Notes under the pieces: generated by a model
Told to the model about the DNA's origin: nothing
Seen by the model: the letters and a program-made list of their open reading frames with translations, nothing else
Databases searched by the model: none
In this document: positions 10,301 through 17,948 of the stretch, piece after piece
How positions within the stretch are numbered: position 1 is the stretch's first letter
How the letters are laid out: the number at the start of each line of letters is the position of its first letter
Translations under genes and position numbers: made by a program
Assembly (NCBI RefSeq): GCF_050268245.1
Contig: NZ_JBNNGK010000014.1
Span: 1 to 64,000, forward strand
Origin: JBNNGK01 sp050268245
GTDB taxonomy: Bacteria > Pseudomonadota > Gammaproteobacteria > Enterobacterales > Enterobacteriaceae
Length of the DNA: 64,000 nucleotides
Direction of reading: 5' to 3'

Positions 10301-10883
10301 CCATCGCATGGGCCAGTGCCTCGTATTCACCTCTTTCTTTGGCGATCAGTTCATTGAGCTGCTGGCTTGAGCCGAGATCGAGGTTAGCTTGCTGTAATTC
10401 ATTCTTGAGCTGGGTGATCTCGCTTTGCAGTTTGCGCAGTTGTTCACTGGGGTCTGTAGGCGCAATGAACGGGCCGGGTTTGAACTGGGTTCCGGCTTTA
10501 CCAAAAGATTGATGAAACCAGATTGCCAGCTTGCGTGCGACAACCAGACCGTTGATGGCTTCTTTATGCCGGGTTTTAAACTGGTGCGTGGCCTTATTGC
10601 CTTCTACTCGTAGCGTATGGAACAGCTCCCTTACCACCGGTTCCAGCTTCAATTCGCGGTTGATCTTGTAGAGCAGGTCGGCCTGTGTGGTTTGTTTGTC
10701 GAATGCTACTCCCACCATGGCTGCAATGTGTTGAGCCAGTGCTTCTCCTAATTGGCGAAGCTTAATCAGGGTTGTATTTGGGTCGCTGGCAAAGGCACGC
10801 TCCGCTGACAGGGTTAGTTCAATGAATAGAGGATCATGTTCTGCAAGGAACCCAAAATTGCTGGCTTGGTTGGCTGATATCAT
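7362..10883 (-). CDS. hsdR: Type I restriction enzyme endonuclease/translocase subunit HsdR
   Basis: 1173 residues. The N-terminal region (about 20-130) looks like a DUF4145-type helical domain, followed by a coiled coil rich in Q/E at 145-235. The HsdR nuclease core shows GRADYVLF (D314) and VVEAK (E328, K330), the PD-(D/E)xK signature. The superfamily 2 motor follows with Walker A ATGTGKT at 476-482 and DEAH at 579-582, then a helicase C-terminal lobe containing LLTTGIDVP and QMMGRATR. The C-terminal ~250 residues bind the MTase. It pulls in unmodified DNA using ATP and cuts at a distance. First gene of the array; GGAG lies about 12 nt before the start. Confidence 0.96.
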   Translation of the reverse strand: MISANQASNFGFLAEHDPLFIELTLSAERAFASDPNTTLIKLRQLGEALAQHIAAMVGVAFDKQTTQADLLYKINRELKLEPVVRELFHTLRVEGNKATHQFKTRHKEAINGLVVARKLAIWFHQSFGKAGTQFKPGPFIAPTDPSEQLRKLQSEITQLKNELQQANLDLGSSQQLNELIAKERGEYEALAHAMDEETRALVQQAADHEQALNQQQQDYETRIKALQVQLAKQDEKARTSQRQRLNRNTQAATQHIVLDEALTRILIDQQLTEAGWQADSEALTFKKGTKPEKGQNIAIAEWPTEHNGQQGRADYVLFAGLTPIAVVEAKKENTNVAGKIPQAERYSKGFHLTPPMQDAWVLAGLTIAWPDENDGHYKVPFVYSCNGRPYVPQLAEQSGTWFRDVRDPANTKRALPSFHTPEGLLDLLKRSKEAAQQKLSAEPFGYLKLRDYQQNAIIAVENTLAREIRSALLAMATGTGKTRTIIGLMYRFLKAERFKRILFLVDRTALGQQAIDTFNEAPLEQNHTLSKIYNVAELGDMAAEAETRVQVATVQAMVKRIFMSDNPPTVDQFDCIIIDEAHRGYTLDQEMTEGELATRDTSQYLSSYRRVLDYFDAVKIGLTATPAKHTSEIFGKPVYTYSYREAVADDWLIDHEPPIRFETLLTQNGITFAKGEKVSAINTHTGEVHSAELDDELNFEVDAFNRRVINENFNRVICEQLVLELDPFGDEKTLIFCATDLHADMVKRLLDDAFKALYNGEYHQAAVAKITGQSDKVEQLIRQYKNERYPNIAITVDLLTTGIDVPKICNLVFMRRVKSRILYEQMMGRATRRCDEIGKTVFRIYDPVDIYATLVDVNTMKPLVKDPNITLEQLVGEITNPEQLERALQTPGDTPEQSHADVVLSQLSQKVMRVLRKAEKRAANKPALQQKLNELHDLWGVEPKNLHKHLHKLGPKQAADFITQHSGLLSQLAEVNQLLGSERQPVISEHFDELRERTQSYGVHQKPEDYLDSFNQFIKAQLNQSAALSVVVNKPRDLTREQLKALKLLLDGAGYSEVKLQSAVRNQTNQDIAASIIGHIRRAALGEPLVPFEQRVAQAMQRIYQSHNWLPAQRKWLERLAKQLIHEVIIDHDFVNNRFAEQGGAKQLNKVLGNQLNTVLDELSDAIWSPKSA

Positions 10884-11467
10884 GACTCAGAAACTCCATT
10901 TCACTTATTGAAAGGCGCGGCTGGGCGAACTTCCCGGCATTCACTTCAAAAGGTCACCTAACTGGCAATAGAACACTTCACAAACCTATCGAAGGCTGCC
11001 AAAACAAGCTTTGCGCTGTCTCTTTATCGCGTAAAGACACCGTGCCCGGTGCTCTAGCTACACCGGCAGTACGCATTTGGCGTTTCCCCATGATGTGGGC
11101 GAGCCGGCAGCGGATCATGATTGTGGCTATAGTTGATAGCTTTGAGCATAGGAATAACACAGGAGAATACCACGACTGACATAGCATTTTGCGAGTTGAT
11201 GTTGAGTTTTGTCGTTTTCACGGCGCTTTGGGATTTTGTGCTGATTGATAACGACAACGTGCAATAGCAGAGCATCAAGTTGGCTCGGCTTTGCTGCATT
11301 CGCACCATCAAAAAATGGGGGAGTACCGTCTTGCTTGGTTAACGATAGCGAGAAAATACTCCCCAACTTGCGATCCCTCATAACCCAAAAAAGATGAGCG
11401 TTTCACAACCTGCCAGCTTTCAATGATAATTATCGTGTTAGATAGCGAGCTCGAAACGCTAATGACA
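10884..11467. other. 584-bp stretch without a convincing gene, at the island/core junction
   Basis: Between hsdR and yicC only short, mutually overlapping minus-strand frames exist (up to 85 codons), without recognisable domains. A perfect hairpin CCGGTG...CACCGG lies at 11046-11066. At 11397-11404 and 11453-11460 AGCGTTTC/GAAACGCT form an inverted repeat. Read on the minus strand this is followed by CATCTTTTTT, so it may be the long-loop terminator of yicC. The rest may be decayed insertion-sequence or island-border DNA. Confidence 0.4.
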
Positions 11468-12331
11468 TCACTCGATGTTCTGAATCTGTTCGCGCATCTG
11501 TTCGATCAGCACTTTCAGCTCAATGGCGGAGGTGGTGACGTCGGCATTGATTGACTTAGAGGCCAGCGTGTTCGATTCGCGGTTAAACTCCTGCATCATA
11601 AAGTCCAGACGGCGGCCGACGGCTTCTTTCTTCTTCAGGATATTGCGCGTTTCTTTGACGTGCGCCTCTAGGCGATCCAGTTCTTCGGCGACGTCAATGC
11701 GTTGCGCCATCAGCACCAGTTCTTGCTCAAGACGGGTGTTTTCCAACTGAACCTGCGCTTCTTCCAGCTTGCTGACTAACCGCTCGCGCTGCCATTGCAG
11801 AATATTGGGCATCTGAGCACGGACTTTGGTGACTTCGGCGCTGACGCCATCCAAGCGCTGTTCGATCATCGCCTTTAGCGCGGTACCTTCGCTTTCGCGC
11901 GCGGTGATGAAGTCATCCAGCGCGCCGTCCAGCGCTTGCATCAGCTGTTCGCTGATGGCATCCAGATTTTGCTCTTGGGCCGACATGACACCAGGCCAGC
12001 GCAGGACGTCGATAGGATCAATTTCCCCTTCGTCACTTTGCATTTTTACCCAGTTGGCCGCTTCGACCAGCTGTTTAGCCAGTTTTTCGTTGAGTATCAG
12101 CGAACTTTGCGCGCTGGGATCCAGCTCAAAACGCAGGTTGCATTCCACTTTGCCGCGCGTCAGGCGGGCGCGAATGCGTTCGCGGATAACAGGTTCCAGG
12201 CTGCGGAACTGTTCTGGCAGGCGGATGTAAGTTTCTAAATAGCGTTGGTTAACGGAACGCAGCTCCCAAGCTGCGCTGCCCCAGTCGCCTTTGATTTCAC
12301 GCCGGGCGTAGGCGGTCATGCTGCGGATCAT
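11468..12331 (-). CDS. yicC: YicC-family endoribonuclease
   Basis: 287 residues, the family's usual length. It has the typical N-terminus MIRSMTAYARRE, SVNQRYLE near residue 30 and the C-terminal region LDFMMQEFNRESNTLASKS. YicC proteins are stress-linked endoribonucleases; the E. coli member is reported to promote decay of the small RNA RyhB. It is divergent from rph, as in E. coli, and marks the start of conserved core chromosome. Confidence 0.93.
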   Translation of the reverse strand: MIRSMTAYARREIKGDWGSAAWELRSVNQRYLETYIRLPEQFRSLEPVIRERIRARLTRGKVECNLRFELDPSAQSSLILNEKLAKQLVEAANWVKMQSDEGEIDPIDVLRWPGVMSAQEQNLDAISEQLMQALDGALDDFITARESEGTALKAMIEQRLDGVSAEVTKVRAQMPNILQWQRERLVSKLEEAQVQLENTRLEQELVLMAQRIDVAEELDRLEAHVKETRNILKKKEAVGRRLDFMMQEFNRESNTLASKSINADVTTSAIELKVLIEQMREQIQNIE

Positions 12332-12522
12332 TTGTGCGTACCCGTAATCAGTAAAAGATAGCGTGATTATAGCGTTGCGCGTGCGGGCAAGATAGGCATA
12401 ACGTCACGAAGTCTATTTGCCAGTCACTGTGGCGCGGCTTTAGGTTGCGTCTTGAGTTGGGGAGCTGTGAATCCACCGTTATCGGCTCTGACAACGCTAA
12501 GGATGAAGGTTCCGTTGCTGCT

Positions 12523-12553
12523 TTGCTGCAACTCCCTTGATTTGGGGTATAAT
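12523..12553 (+). promoter_or_regulatory. Probable rph-pyrE promoter
   Basis: A perfect -10 TATAAT lies at 12548-12553, 37 bp before the rph start. The best -35 candidates are TTGCTG at 12523 (19-bp spacing) or TGCAAC at 12527 (15 bp), so the -35 is weak or unclear. This placement matches the rph-pyrE promoter of E. coli. Confidence 0.6.
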
Positions 12554-12589
12554 GCGCGGCCAATGATGATTGAAAGCCGGAGAAAGCCC

Positions 12590-13306
12590 ATGCGTCCTGC
12601 AGGCAGAGCACCACAACACGTTCGCCCTTTGACATTGACCCGTCACTACACGAAACACGCTGAAGGTTCAGTGCTGGTTGAGTTTGGCGATACTAAAGTT
12701 TTGTGCACCGCCACGGTTGAAGAGGGCGTTCCGCGCTTTTTGAAAGGCCAAGGGCAAGGATGGATCACAGCGGAATACGGCATGTTGCCACGTTCTACCC
12801 ACAGCCGTAATGCGCGTGAAGCCGCAAAAGGCAAGCAGGGTGGCCGCACACTGGAAATCCAGCGTTTAATCGCCCGTTCTTTGCGTGCCGCGGTAGATTT
12901 GAAAAAACTGGGTGAATTCACCATTACGCTCGATTGTGACGTGTTGCAGGCCGATGGCGGTACGCGTACCGCATCGATCACCGGCGCTTGTGTTGCGTTG
13001 GCCGACGCGTTGAATGCGTTAGTCGCGGCGGGCAAACTGAAAGCGAATCCAATGAAAGGCATGGTGGCAGCGGTTTCCGTTGGTATTGTTAACGGTGAAG
13101 CGCTCTGCGATTTGGAGTATGTAGAAGACTCCACTGCTGAAACGGACATGAACGTGGTCATGATGGAAGACGGCCGTATGATTGAGGTGCAAGGCACCGC
13201 GGAAGGCGAGCCGTTTAGTCATGACGAATTGCTGGCGTTGTTGGCATTGGCCCGAGGGGGCATCGAAACCATCTTCCAAGCGCAGAAAGCGGCGCTGGCA
13301 GACTAA
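12590..13306 (+). CDS. rph: Ribonuclease PH
   Basis: 238 residues beginning MRPAGRAPQHVRP, nearly identical in length and sequence to full-length enterobacterial RNase PH. It trims the 3' ends of tRNA precursors by phosphate-dependent exonuclease action. The frame opens further upstream (12452), but the family start is the ATG at 12590. The frame is intact to its natural end AQKAALAD, unlike the frameshifted K-12 gene. It is the first gene of the rph-pyrE operon; its translation close to the attenuator at 13312 should couple UTP level to pyrE expression. Confidence 0.97.
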   Translation: MRPAGRAPQHVRPLTLTRHYTKHAEGSVLVEFGDTKVLCTATVEEGVPRFLKGQGQGWITAEYGMLPRSTHSRNAREAAKGKQGGRTLEIQRLIARSLRAAVDLKKLGEFTITLDCDVLQADGGTRTASITGACVALADALNALVAAGKLKANPMKGMVAAVSVGIVNGEALCDLEYVEDSTAETDMNVVMMEDGRMIEVQGTAEGEPFSHDELLALLALARGGIETIFQAQKAALAD

Positions 13307-13311
13307 TTTTT

Positions 13312-13337
13312 AAGGCGACTGAGAAGTCGCCTTTTTT
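13312..13337 (+). terminator. pyrE attenuator hairpin
   Basis: A perfect 9-bp stem AAGGCGACT/AGTCGCCTT with loop GAGA is followed by a T run, just after the rph stop and 50 bp before pyrE. In E. coli the same position holds the UTP-sensitive attenuator, where ribosomes translating the end of rph let polymerase pass when UTP is low. The structure is seen; the regulation is by analogy. Confidence 0.85.
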
Positions 13338-13390
13338 ACACCCGGCGATCGGGTGCAGTATGAATCAAGACCAGACGAGGAGAAGCAGTC

Positions 13391-14032
13391 ATGAAAGCCT
13401 ATCAACGCCAGTTTATCGAGTTTGCATTGAGCAAACAGGTATTAAAGTTCGGTGAGTTCACGTTGAAGTCCGGCCGTACCAGTCCCTATTTTTTTAACGC
13501 CGGGCTGTTTAATACCGGGCGCGATCTTGCGCTGTTAGGGCGTTTTTATGCTGAGGCGCTGATGGATTCTGCGATTGATTTCGATCTGCTGTTTGGCCCT
13601 GCCTATAAAGGTATACCGATAGCCACAACGACCGCCGTGGCGTTGGCTGAGCACCATGATCGCGATGTGCCTTACTGCTTTAACCGTAAAGAAGCCAAAA
13701 CGCACGGTGAGGGCGGTACGCTGGTGGGTAGCCCGTTGCAAGGCCGTGTGATGCTGGTAGATGATGTGATTACGGCAGGTACCGCGATTCGTGAATCGAT
13801 GGAGATTATTAATGCGAGCGGTGCGAGTCTGTCTGGCGTGCTGATTTCACTGGATCGCCAAGAGCGTGGCCGTGGCGAAATGTCTGCGATCCAAGAGGTG
13901 GAGCGAGATTATCACTGCAAAGTGATCTCGATTGTGACGCTGAAGGATTTGATTGCCTATCTGGAAGAGAAGCCGGAAATGGCCGATCATCTGGCGGCAG
14001 TACGCGCCTATCGTGAGCAATATGGCGTTTAA
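13391..14032 (+). CDS. pyrE: Orotate phosphoribosyltransferase
   Basis: 213 residues, the standard length. The PRPP-binding motif VMLVDDVITAGTAI lies at about 120-133 and the loop NRKEAKTHGEGG at about 98-109. It makes orotidine 5'-phosphate from orotate and PRPP in pyrimidine synthesis. It sits downstream of rph and the attenuator; GAGGAG lies before the start. Confidence 0.97.
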   Translation: MKAYQRQFIEFALSKQVLKFGEFTLKSGRTSPYFFNAGLFNTGRDLALLGRFYAEALMDSAIDFDLLFGPAYKGIPIATTTAVALAEHHDRDVPYCFNRKEAKTHGEGGTLVGSPLQGRVMLVDDVITAGTAIRESMEIINASGASLSGVLISLDRQERGRGEMSAIQEVERDYHCKVISIVTLKDLIAYLEEKPEMADHLAAVRAYREQYGV

Positions 14033-14162
14033 TCGATGGTCTGAAGACAACGCATGATTCGCCACCGCAGGTTGCGGCGTGGCATTACTATTCATCCGTC
14101 AATATCATCATGCTGGTTCGGCCGACGAATTTCGCCAAGCTGTTATGCTGTCTTCAACTCTC

Positions 14163-14184
14163 ACGCCGGGTATCCCGGCGTTTT
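14163..14184 (+). terminator. Intrinsic terminator after pyrE
   Basis: Stem ACGCCGGG/CCCGGCGT with a TAT loop, followed by TTT. It lies 130 bp after the pyrE stop. The palindromic repeat (copy 2) starts at the end of its T tract. Confidence 0.75.
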
Positions 14185-14307
14185 ATACCCTTCATACTTC
14201 AAGTTGCTTGGGTGTGGGCTGCCTTCTTCCGTCCTAGTCATATAGTCGATGCTCCCATGGACTCATTCAGTTGCCGCCTACAAGCAACTCGAATTACCGT
14301 GGGTATA
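14184..14307. repeat. Long palindromic intergenic repeat, copy 2 (full form)
   Basis: Starts TATACCCTTCATACTTCAAG and ends CAACTCGAATTACCGTGGGTATA. The outer ends are inverted repeats (TATACCC/GGGTATA, CAAGTTGCTTG near the left, AAGCAACT near the right). It lies between the convergent genes pyrE and slmA and its last base abuts the slmA stop codon at 14308. Related copies lie at 6081 and 42514. Confidence 0.8.
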
Positions 14308-14904
14308 TTATTGCAGCTGTGCCGCGAGCAGCGGCCAGCGACCATCAAAGTCTTCGGTCGGGCGATAACGGAACTCAGAGCGAACATAACGCGACAGCAT
14401 GCCTTCGCAAAAGGCGAGTAGTTGGCTGGCCAGCATCGTTTCATCGACCCTAAATCCTTTGCCTTCTCGCAGTTTGCGCTCTTTCAATACCTGCCGGAGT
14501 TGCGCTTCAATGCGTTCAAACAATTGGTTGATACGGCCTTGCAGCCGATCTTGTTCAAACATCAGGGCGTGCCCGGTCATAATGCGCGTTAGCCCCGGAT
14601 TGCGTTCGGCAAAGCCGAGAACCAGCAGCAAAATCAGGCGCAGGCGATTGAAGGTTTCTTTCTCATCCTGAAGAATCAAGTTGATGCGTGTTATCAGGCT
14701 GTCTTCAATAAATTCGATCAGGCTATCGAACATCCGTGTCTTGCTGGGAAAATGCCGATAAAGCGCAGCTTCAGAGACGCCGACGTTTGCAGCTAACTTC
14801 GCCGTGGTGATACGCTGGCTGCCATCGCTGGATTCCAGCATTTGGGCTAACGCCTGCAATATCTCCTCGCGCCGATTCCTTTTGGTATTTTCTTTTTCTG
14901 CCAT
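14308..14904 (-). CDS. slmA: Nucleoid occlusion protein SlmA
   Basis: 198 residues, the same length as the E. coli protein. It is a TetR-family fold with an N-terminal helix-turn-helix (ITTAKLAANVGVSEAALYRHF, about 30-51). The C-terminal dimer domain includes the conserved stretch NPGLTRIMTGHALMFEQDRL. SlmA binds specific chromosomal sites and blocks FtsZ assembly over the nucleoid. It follows dut on the same strand, with a 261-bp gap that is wider than I would expect from E. coli. Confidence 0.96.
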   Translation of the reverse strand: MAEKENTKRNRREEILQALAQMLESSDGSQRITTAKLAANVGVSEAALYRHFPSKTRMFDSLIEFIEDSLITRINLILQDEKETFNRLRLILLLVLGFAERNPGLTRIMTGHALMFEQDRLQGRINQLFERIEAQLRQVLKERKLREGKGFRVDETMLASQLLAFCEGMLSRYVRSEFRYRPTEDFDGRWPLLAAQLQ

Positions 14905-15075
14905 GTCTGATTAGACCCTTGCTAAAACGGCTTAGACTGTCGAAAACCCGGCACCGGCCGCGCCAGAGAGAGGTTCTGTGCGGCTTATGTCATCGCTTTT
15001 TTACGGTGTGGGGTCAGCGGCCTTTACGACCGGTTGTTTTCGCCGCGCTGTTTGGCGGCGGCGTTGTTATTCTGG

Positions 15076-15121
15076 GAAACAGTGCCATAACGCAGCGCTC
15101 GCTTCGCATTGACACTGTTTC
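15076..15121. other. Inverted repeat in the slmA-dut gap
   Basis: GAAACAGTG (15076-15084) and CACTGTTTC (15113-15121) form a perfect 9-bp stem around a 28-nt loop. It lies about 170 bp upstream of the slmA start and about 45 bp past the dut stop on the minus strand. No T run follows, so it is not a standard terminator; role unknown. Confidence 0.4.
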
Positions 15122-15165
15122 AGGCATTATTCTCTGCCTGTATACCCTTCGTCTTCGTTCTGTGT

Positions 15166-15624
15166 TTAATGGCGGCCAGAGTGGCCGAAACCGCCGGCAC
15201 CACGTTCACTGCTGTCGAATTCTTCGACCAGATTGAATTCAGCCTGCACAACCGGGACGAACACCATCTGCGCAATACGCTCACCCGGCTCAATGGTGAA
15301 TGATTTCTGACCACGATTCCACACGGAAACCATCAGTTGCCCCTGATAATCGGAATCGATCAGGCCAACCAGATTGCCGAGTACGACGCCATGTTTATGG
15401 CCCAGACCTGAACGCGGTAGGATCACCGCGGCCAGATTGGCATCAGCAATGTGAATGGCCAGCCCGGTCGGCAGCAGCGTGGTTTCTCCCGGCGCCAATT
15501 CTACCGCACTGTCCAAGCAGGCGCGCAGATCAAGACCGGCGGAGCCCGGTGTTGCATAGGTCGGTAATGGAAAATCCTGACCGATACGCGGGTCGAGAAT
15601 CTTAACGTCGATTTTTTTCATCAT
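15166..15624 (-). CDS. dut: Deoxyuridine 5'-triphosphate nucleotidohydrolase (dUTPase)
   Basis: 152 residues with the trimeric dUTPase motifs in order: TPGSAGLDLRA (about 26-36), PRSGLGHKHG (about 75-84), GNLVGLIDSDYQG (about 86-98), GERIAQMVF and the C-terminal ERGAGGFGHSG. It hydrolyses dUTP to dUMP, keeping uracil out of DNA and feeding dTMP synthesis. Its start lies 23 nt inside the end of coaBC, so the two are co-transcribed. Confidence 0.97.
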   Translation of the reverse strand: MMKKIDVKILDPRIGQDFPLPTYATPGSAGLDLRACLDSAVELAPGETTLLPTGLAIHIADANLAAVILPRSGLGHKHGVVLGNLVGLIDSDYQGQLMVSVWNRGQKSFTIEPGERIAQMVFVPVVQAEFNLVEEFDSSERGAGGFGHSGRH

Positions 15625-16822
15625 AACGGCTGACTATCTCGTCTATTAAACGTTGGCCCAAGCGTGCTTTGTCGCTGAGCGCCAAGTGTTTCTCACCCTC
15701 AGGCCAAAAAAGATGCAGGGCATTGGAATCACTGTTGAACCCCTGACCTGCAAGCGATACATCATTAGCGCAGATGACATCCAATTTCTTTTGCGCCAAT
15801 TTTTGTCGCGCGTATTCTTCCACATTCTGGGTTTCGGCGGCAAACCCTACGACAAACGGGCGGTTTTTAGTCATCGCCGCCACGCCAGCCACAATATCGG
15901 GATTTTTTACCATCTTAAGGATGATTTCATCACCCTGTTTTTTAATTTTTTCATCGGCAACCTGCTCGGCGCGGTAATCCGCCACGGCCGCGCAAGAAAT
16001 AAATATATTTTGCTGTGCGGCATTATGTTGCACTGCCTGCTCCATTTCCAGCGCGCTGATAACGTCAATACGAGTGACCCGTGGTGGCGTGGGTTGCGTG
16101 ACTGGCCCTGCAATGAGTGTGACCTGCGCGCCACGCGCGGCGGCGGCGGCGGCAATGGCAAAGCCCATTTTGCCGGAACTGTGATTACTGATAAAACGCA
16201 CGGGATCCAGCGCCTCACGCGTTGGGCCTGCGGTAATCATAATCTTTAAATGTTGCAGATCCTGCGCGCTGGAGAAGTGGGTATTTGCCCGTTCAACGAT
16301 GTCCAAGGGATCCAACATACGGCCTGGCCCTACGTCGCCACAGGCTTGACTACCGCTGTCCGGTCCCCATAGCAACATACCGCGCGTGCGCAGCGTTTGC
16401 AGGTTTGCTTGGGTCGCGGTAGCCCGGTACATCTGTTGGTTCATGGCCGGTGCAGCAGCGATAGGGGCGGGGGTTGCTAGGCAAAGGGTGGTCAAGAGAT
16501 CGTTGGCCATGCCAGCAGCAACGCGAGCCAGCAGGTCGGCGGTTGCGGGAGCCAAAATCACTAAGTCGGCCCATTTTCCCAGTTCGATATGGCCCATAGC
16601 GGCTTCCGCAGCGGGATCCAGCAGATCGTCGGAAACCGGGTGGCCGGAGACCGCCTGTAACGTGAGTGGCGTGATAAACGCTTTGGCTGCGTGGGTCATC
16701 ACTACACGTACGTCGGCGCCGTTGTCGCGCAGGCGGCGTACCAGTTCCGGGCATTTGTAGGCAGCGATGCCGCCGCTGATACCCAGTACAATATGTTTGC
16801 CGGAAAGTCCCGTCATCATCAT
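15602..16822 (-). CDS. coaBC: Bifunctional phosphopantothenoylcysteine decarboxylase / phosphopantothenate-cysteine ligase
   Basis: About 406 residues. The N-terminal flavoprotein CoaC half has GISGGIAAYK, the active-site segment AAMGHIELGKW and the PAMNQQMY motif. The C-terminal CoaB half has ITAGPTREALDPVRFISN and KIKKQGDE. Together they turn phosphopantothenate into phosphopantetheine in CoA synthesis. The frame is open 94 codons further upstream; the family start is one of three consecutive ATGs at 16822, 16819 and 16816. I chose the first by family length. It is divergent from radC. Confidence 0.95.
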   Translation of the reverse strand: MMMTGLSGKHIVLGISGGIAAYKCPELVRRLRDNGADVRVVMTHAAKAFITPLTLQAVSGHPVSDDLLDPAAEAAMGHIELGKWADLVILAPATADLLARVAAGMANDLLTTLCLATPAPIAAAPAMNQQMYRATATQANLQTLRTRGMLLWGPDSGSQACGDVGPGRMLDPLDIVERANTHFSSAQDLQHLKIMITAGPTREALDPVRFISNHSSGKMGFAIAAAAAARGAQVTLIAGPVTQPTPPRVTRIDVISALEMEQAVQHNAAQQNIFISCAAVADYRAEQVADEKIKKQGDEIILKMVKNPDIVAGVAAMTKNRPFVVGFAAETQNVEEYARQKLAQKKLDVICANDVSLAGQGFNSDSNALHLFWPEGEKHLALSDKARLGQRLIDEIVSRYDEKNRR

Positions 16823-17001
16823 TGTCCGATTGAAAACCGAAAGATTGACCATTTTAGCATAAGCGTCGGCCGGGTGAGTGTTTACCCTGAGGGTGCGTCG
16901 CGTTACATGGTTCTTTGCGTAATACTTCGCAATGTTATCAAACACCTGTCGTGACGTTATTGCTGGCGTGGCATGATTTAGCCCTGTCAGGGAGGCGGGC
17001 G

Positions 17002-17685
17002 ATGAGTATTCAGGATATGACATCATGGCCAAGTGGGCTGGCTCCGAGGGAAAAACTGCTCCGTGATGGTGCAGCGGCGCTGTCGGATGTTGAACTACTG
17101 GCAATTTTTCTACGTACGGGGTTGCCCGGTGTGCATGTTATACAGCGGGCGGAGCAGTTATTGCAGCAATTTGGCTCACTGCATCGCTTAATTGCGGCAG
17201 ATTATGGGCAATTGTGCAGTCTAAAAGGGGTCGGTGATGCGACCTATACTCAGCTTCAGGCGATTTCCGAATTGGCGTGCCGCTGTTTTTTTAATCAGCT
17301 GTCGCAGGAGAGTGCGTTGCTAAATCCGAAAGTGACGCAGCATTATTTGCAAAGTTTGCTGACACACCGTGAGCGCGAGGTGTTTTTAGTTCTATTTTTA
17401 GACAACCAACATCGGGTCATTCGCCATCAGGAGATGTTTGCTGGTACCATCAGCAGCGTCGTCGTACACCCGAGGGAAATCGTGCGCGAAGCATTGAAGA
17501 CGAATGCAGCCGCCATCATTCTGGCGCATAATCACCCTTCGGGTCAGGCTGAACCCAGCCATGCCGACCGTCTGATTACTGAACAGGTGGTCAAAGCCTG
17601 TCAATTATTGGAGATCCGCGTGCTCGATCATTTGGTTATTGGCCGGGGTGAATGCGTCTCTTTCGCCGAGCGCGGATGGCTTTAG
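17002..17685 (+). CDS. radC: RadC family protein with JAMM/MPN domain
   Basis: 227 residues from the ATG at 17002 (the open frame reaches 16915). An N-terminal helix-hairpin-helix (LKGVGDATYTQLQA, about 74-87) precedes a JAMM metal motif AHNHPSGQAEPSHAD. The protein is classed as a DNA repair protein historically, but its role is unsettled and the JAMM domain suggests a metal-dependent hydrolase. It is placed between coaBC and rpmB as in other enterics. Confidence 0.9.
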   Translation: MSIQDMTSWPSGLAPREKLLRDGAAALSDVELLAIFLRTGLPGVHVIQRAEQLLQQFGSLHRLIAADYGQLCSLKGVGDATYTQLQAISELACRCFFNQLSQESALLNPKVTQHYLQSLLTHREREVFLVLFLDNQHRVIRHQEMFAGTISSVVVHPREIVREALKTNAAAIILAHNHPSGQAEPSHADRLITEQVVKACQLLEIRVLDHLVIGRGECVSFAERGWL

Positions 17686-17729
17686 GCAAAATTTTCGCGA
17701 TCCTTGAGGGATCTTTAGCTGTTCGGGAC

Positions 17730-17758
17730 TTGAGCACTTACGCTTCAGAGCGTATACT
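17730..17758 (+). promoter_or_regulatory. rpmB-rpmG promoter
   Basis: TTGAGC (17730-17735) and TATACT (17753-17758) are separated by 17 bp, a strong sigma-70 pair. Transcription would start near 17765, giving a leader of about 180 nt before rpmB. Confidence 0.75.
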
Positions 17759-17792
17759 ACGCCACCTTTGAGAATCTTGGGTTTGGCGTTAA

Positions 17793-17882
17793 GAGCCTAT
17801 CTCAGCAGGTTTCTAACCTGGTGTGTAGTTTCTGAGCTGATGACGAGAGTCTCCTCAGTATGAAGTTTGCTGAGATGGGCTC
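17793..17882 (+). promoter_or_regulatory. Branched leader RNA upstream of rpmB
   Basis: GAGCCTATCTCAGCA (17793-17807) pairs with TGCTGAGATGGGCTC (17868-17882) at 14 of 15 positions, with the last as G-U. Inside are two smaller hairpins, AGGTT/AACCT (17807-17819) and CTGAG/CTCAG (17832-17858). The result is a three-way-junction shape in the leader of a ribosomal protein operon. Such shapes are often binding sites for autoregulation by the product. Which protein binds, if any, is inference. Confidence 0.55.
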
Positions 17883-17948
17883 TAAAGCCTGACGAGGCGG
17901 CCATACCCTATACGAAGCTCGAGCTGATTTGATTTTTGGAGAATAGAC

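Noticed and set aside
10978..11381. Three overlapping minus-strand frames (69-85 codons) between hsdR and yicC
   Set aside because: They overlap each other, lack recognisable motifs and ribosome sites, and differ in frame; at most a decayed element.
11422..11435. Fur-box-like AATGATAATTATCG near yicC
   Set aside because: Only about half of the 19-bp Fur consensus matches and it lies downstream of yicC, not at a promoter.
15653..16249. 198-codon plus-strand frame opposite coaBC
   Set aside because: Antisense to the conserved CoaB half; composition is that of a shadow frame.
16823..17104. N-terminal extension of CoaBC by 94 residues
   Set aside because: The extension overlaps radC on the other strand, has no family counterpart, and the standard start lies at three tandem ATGs.
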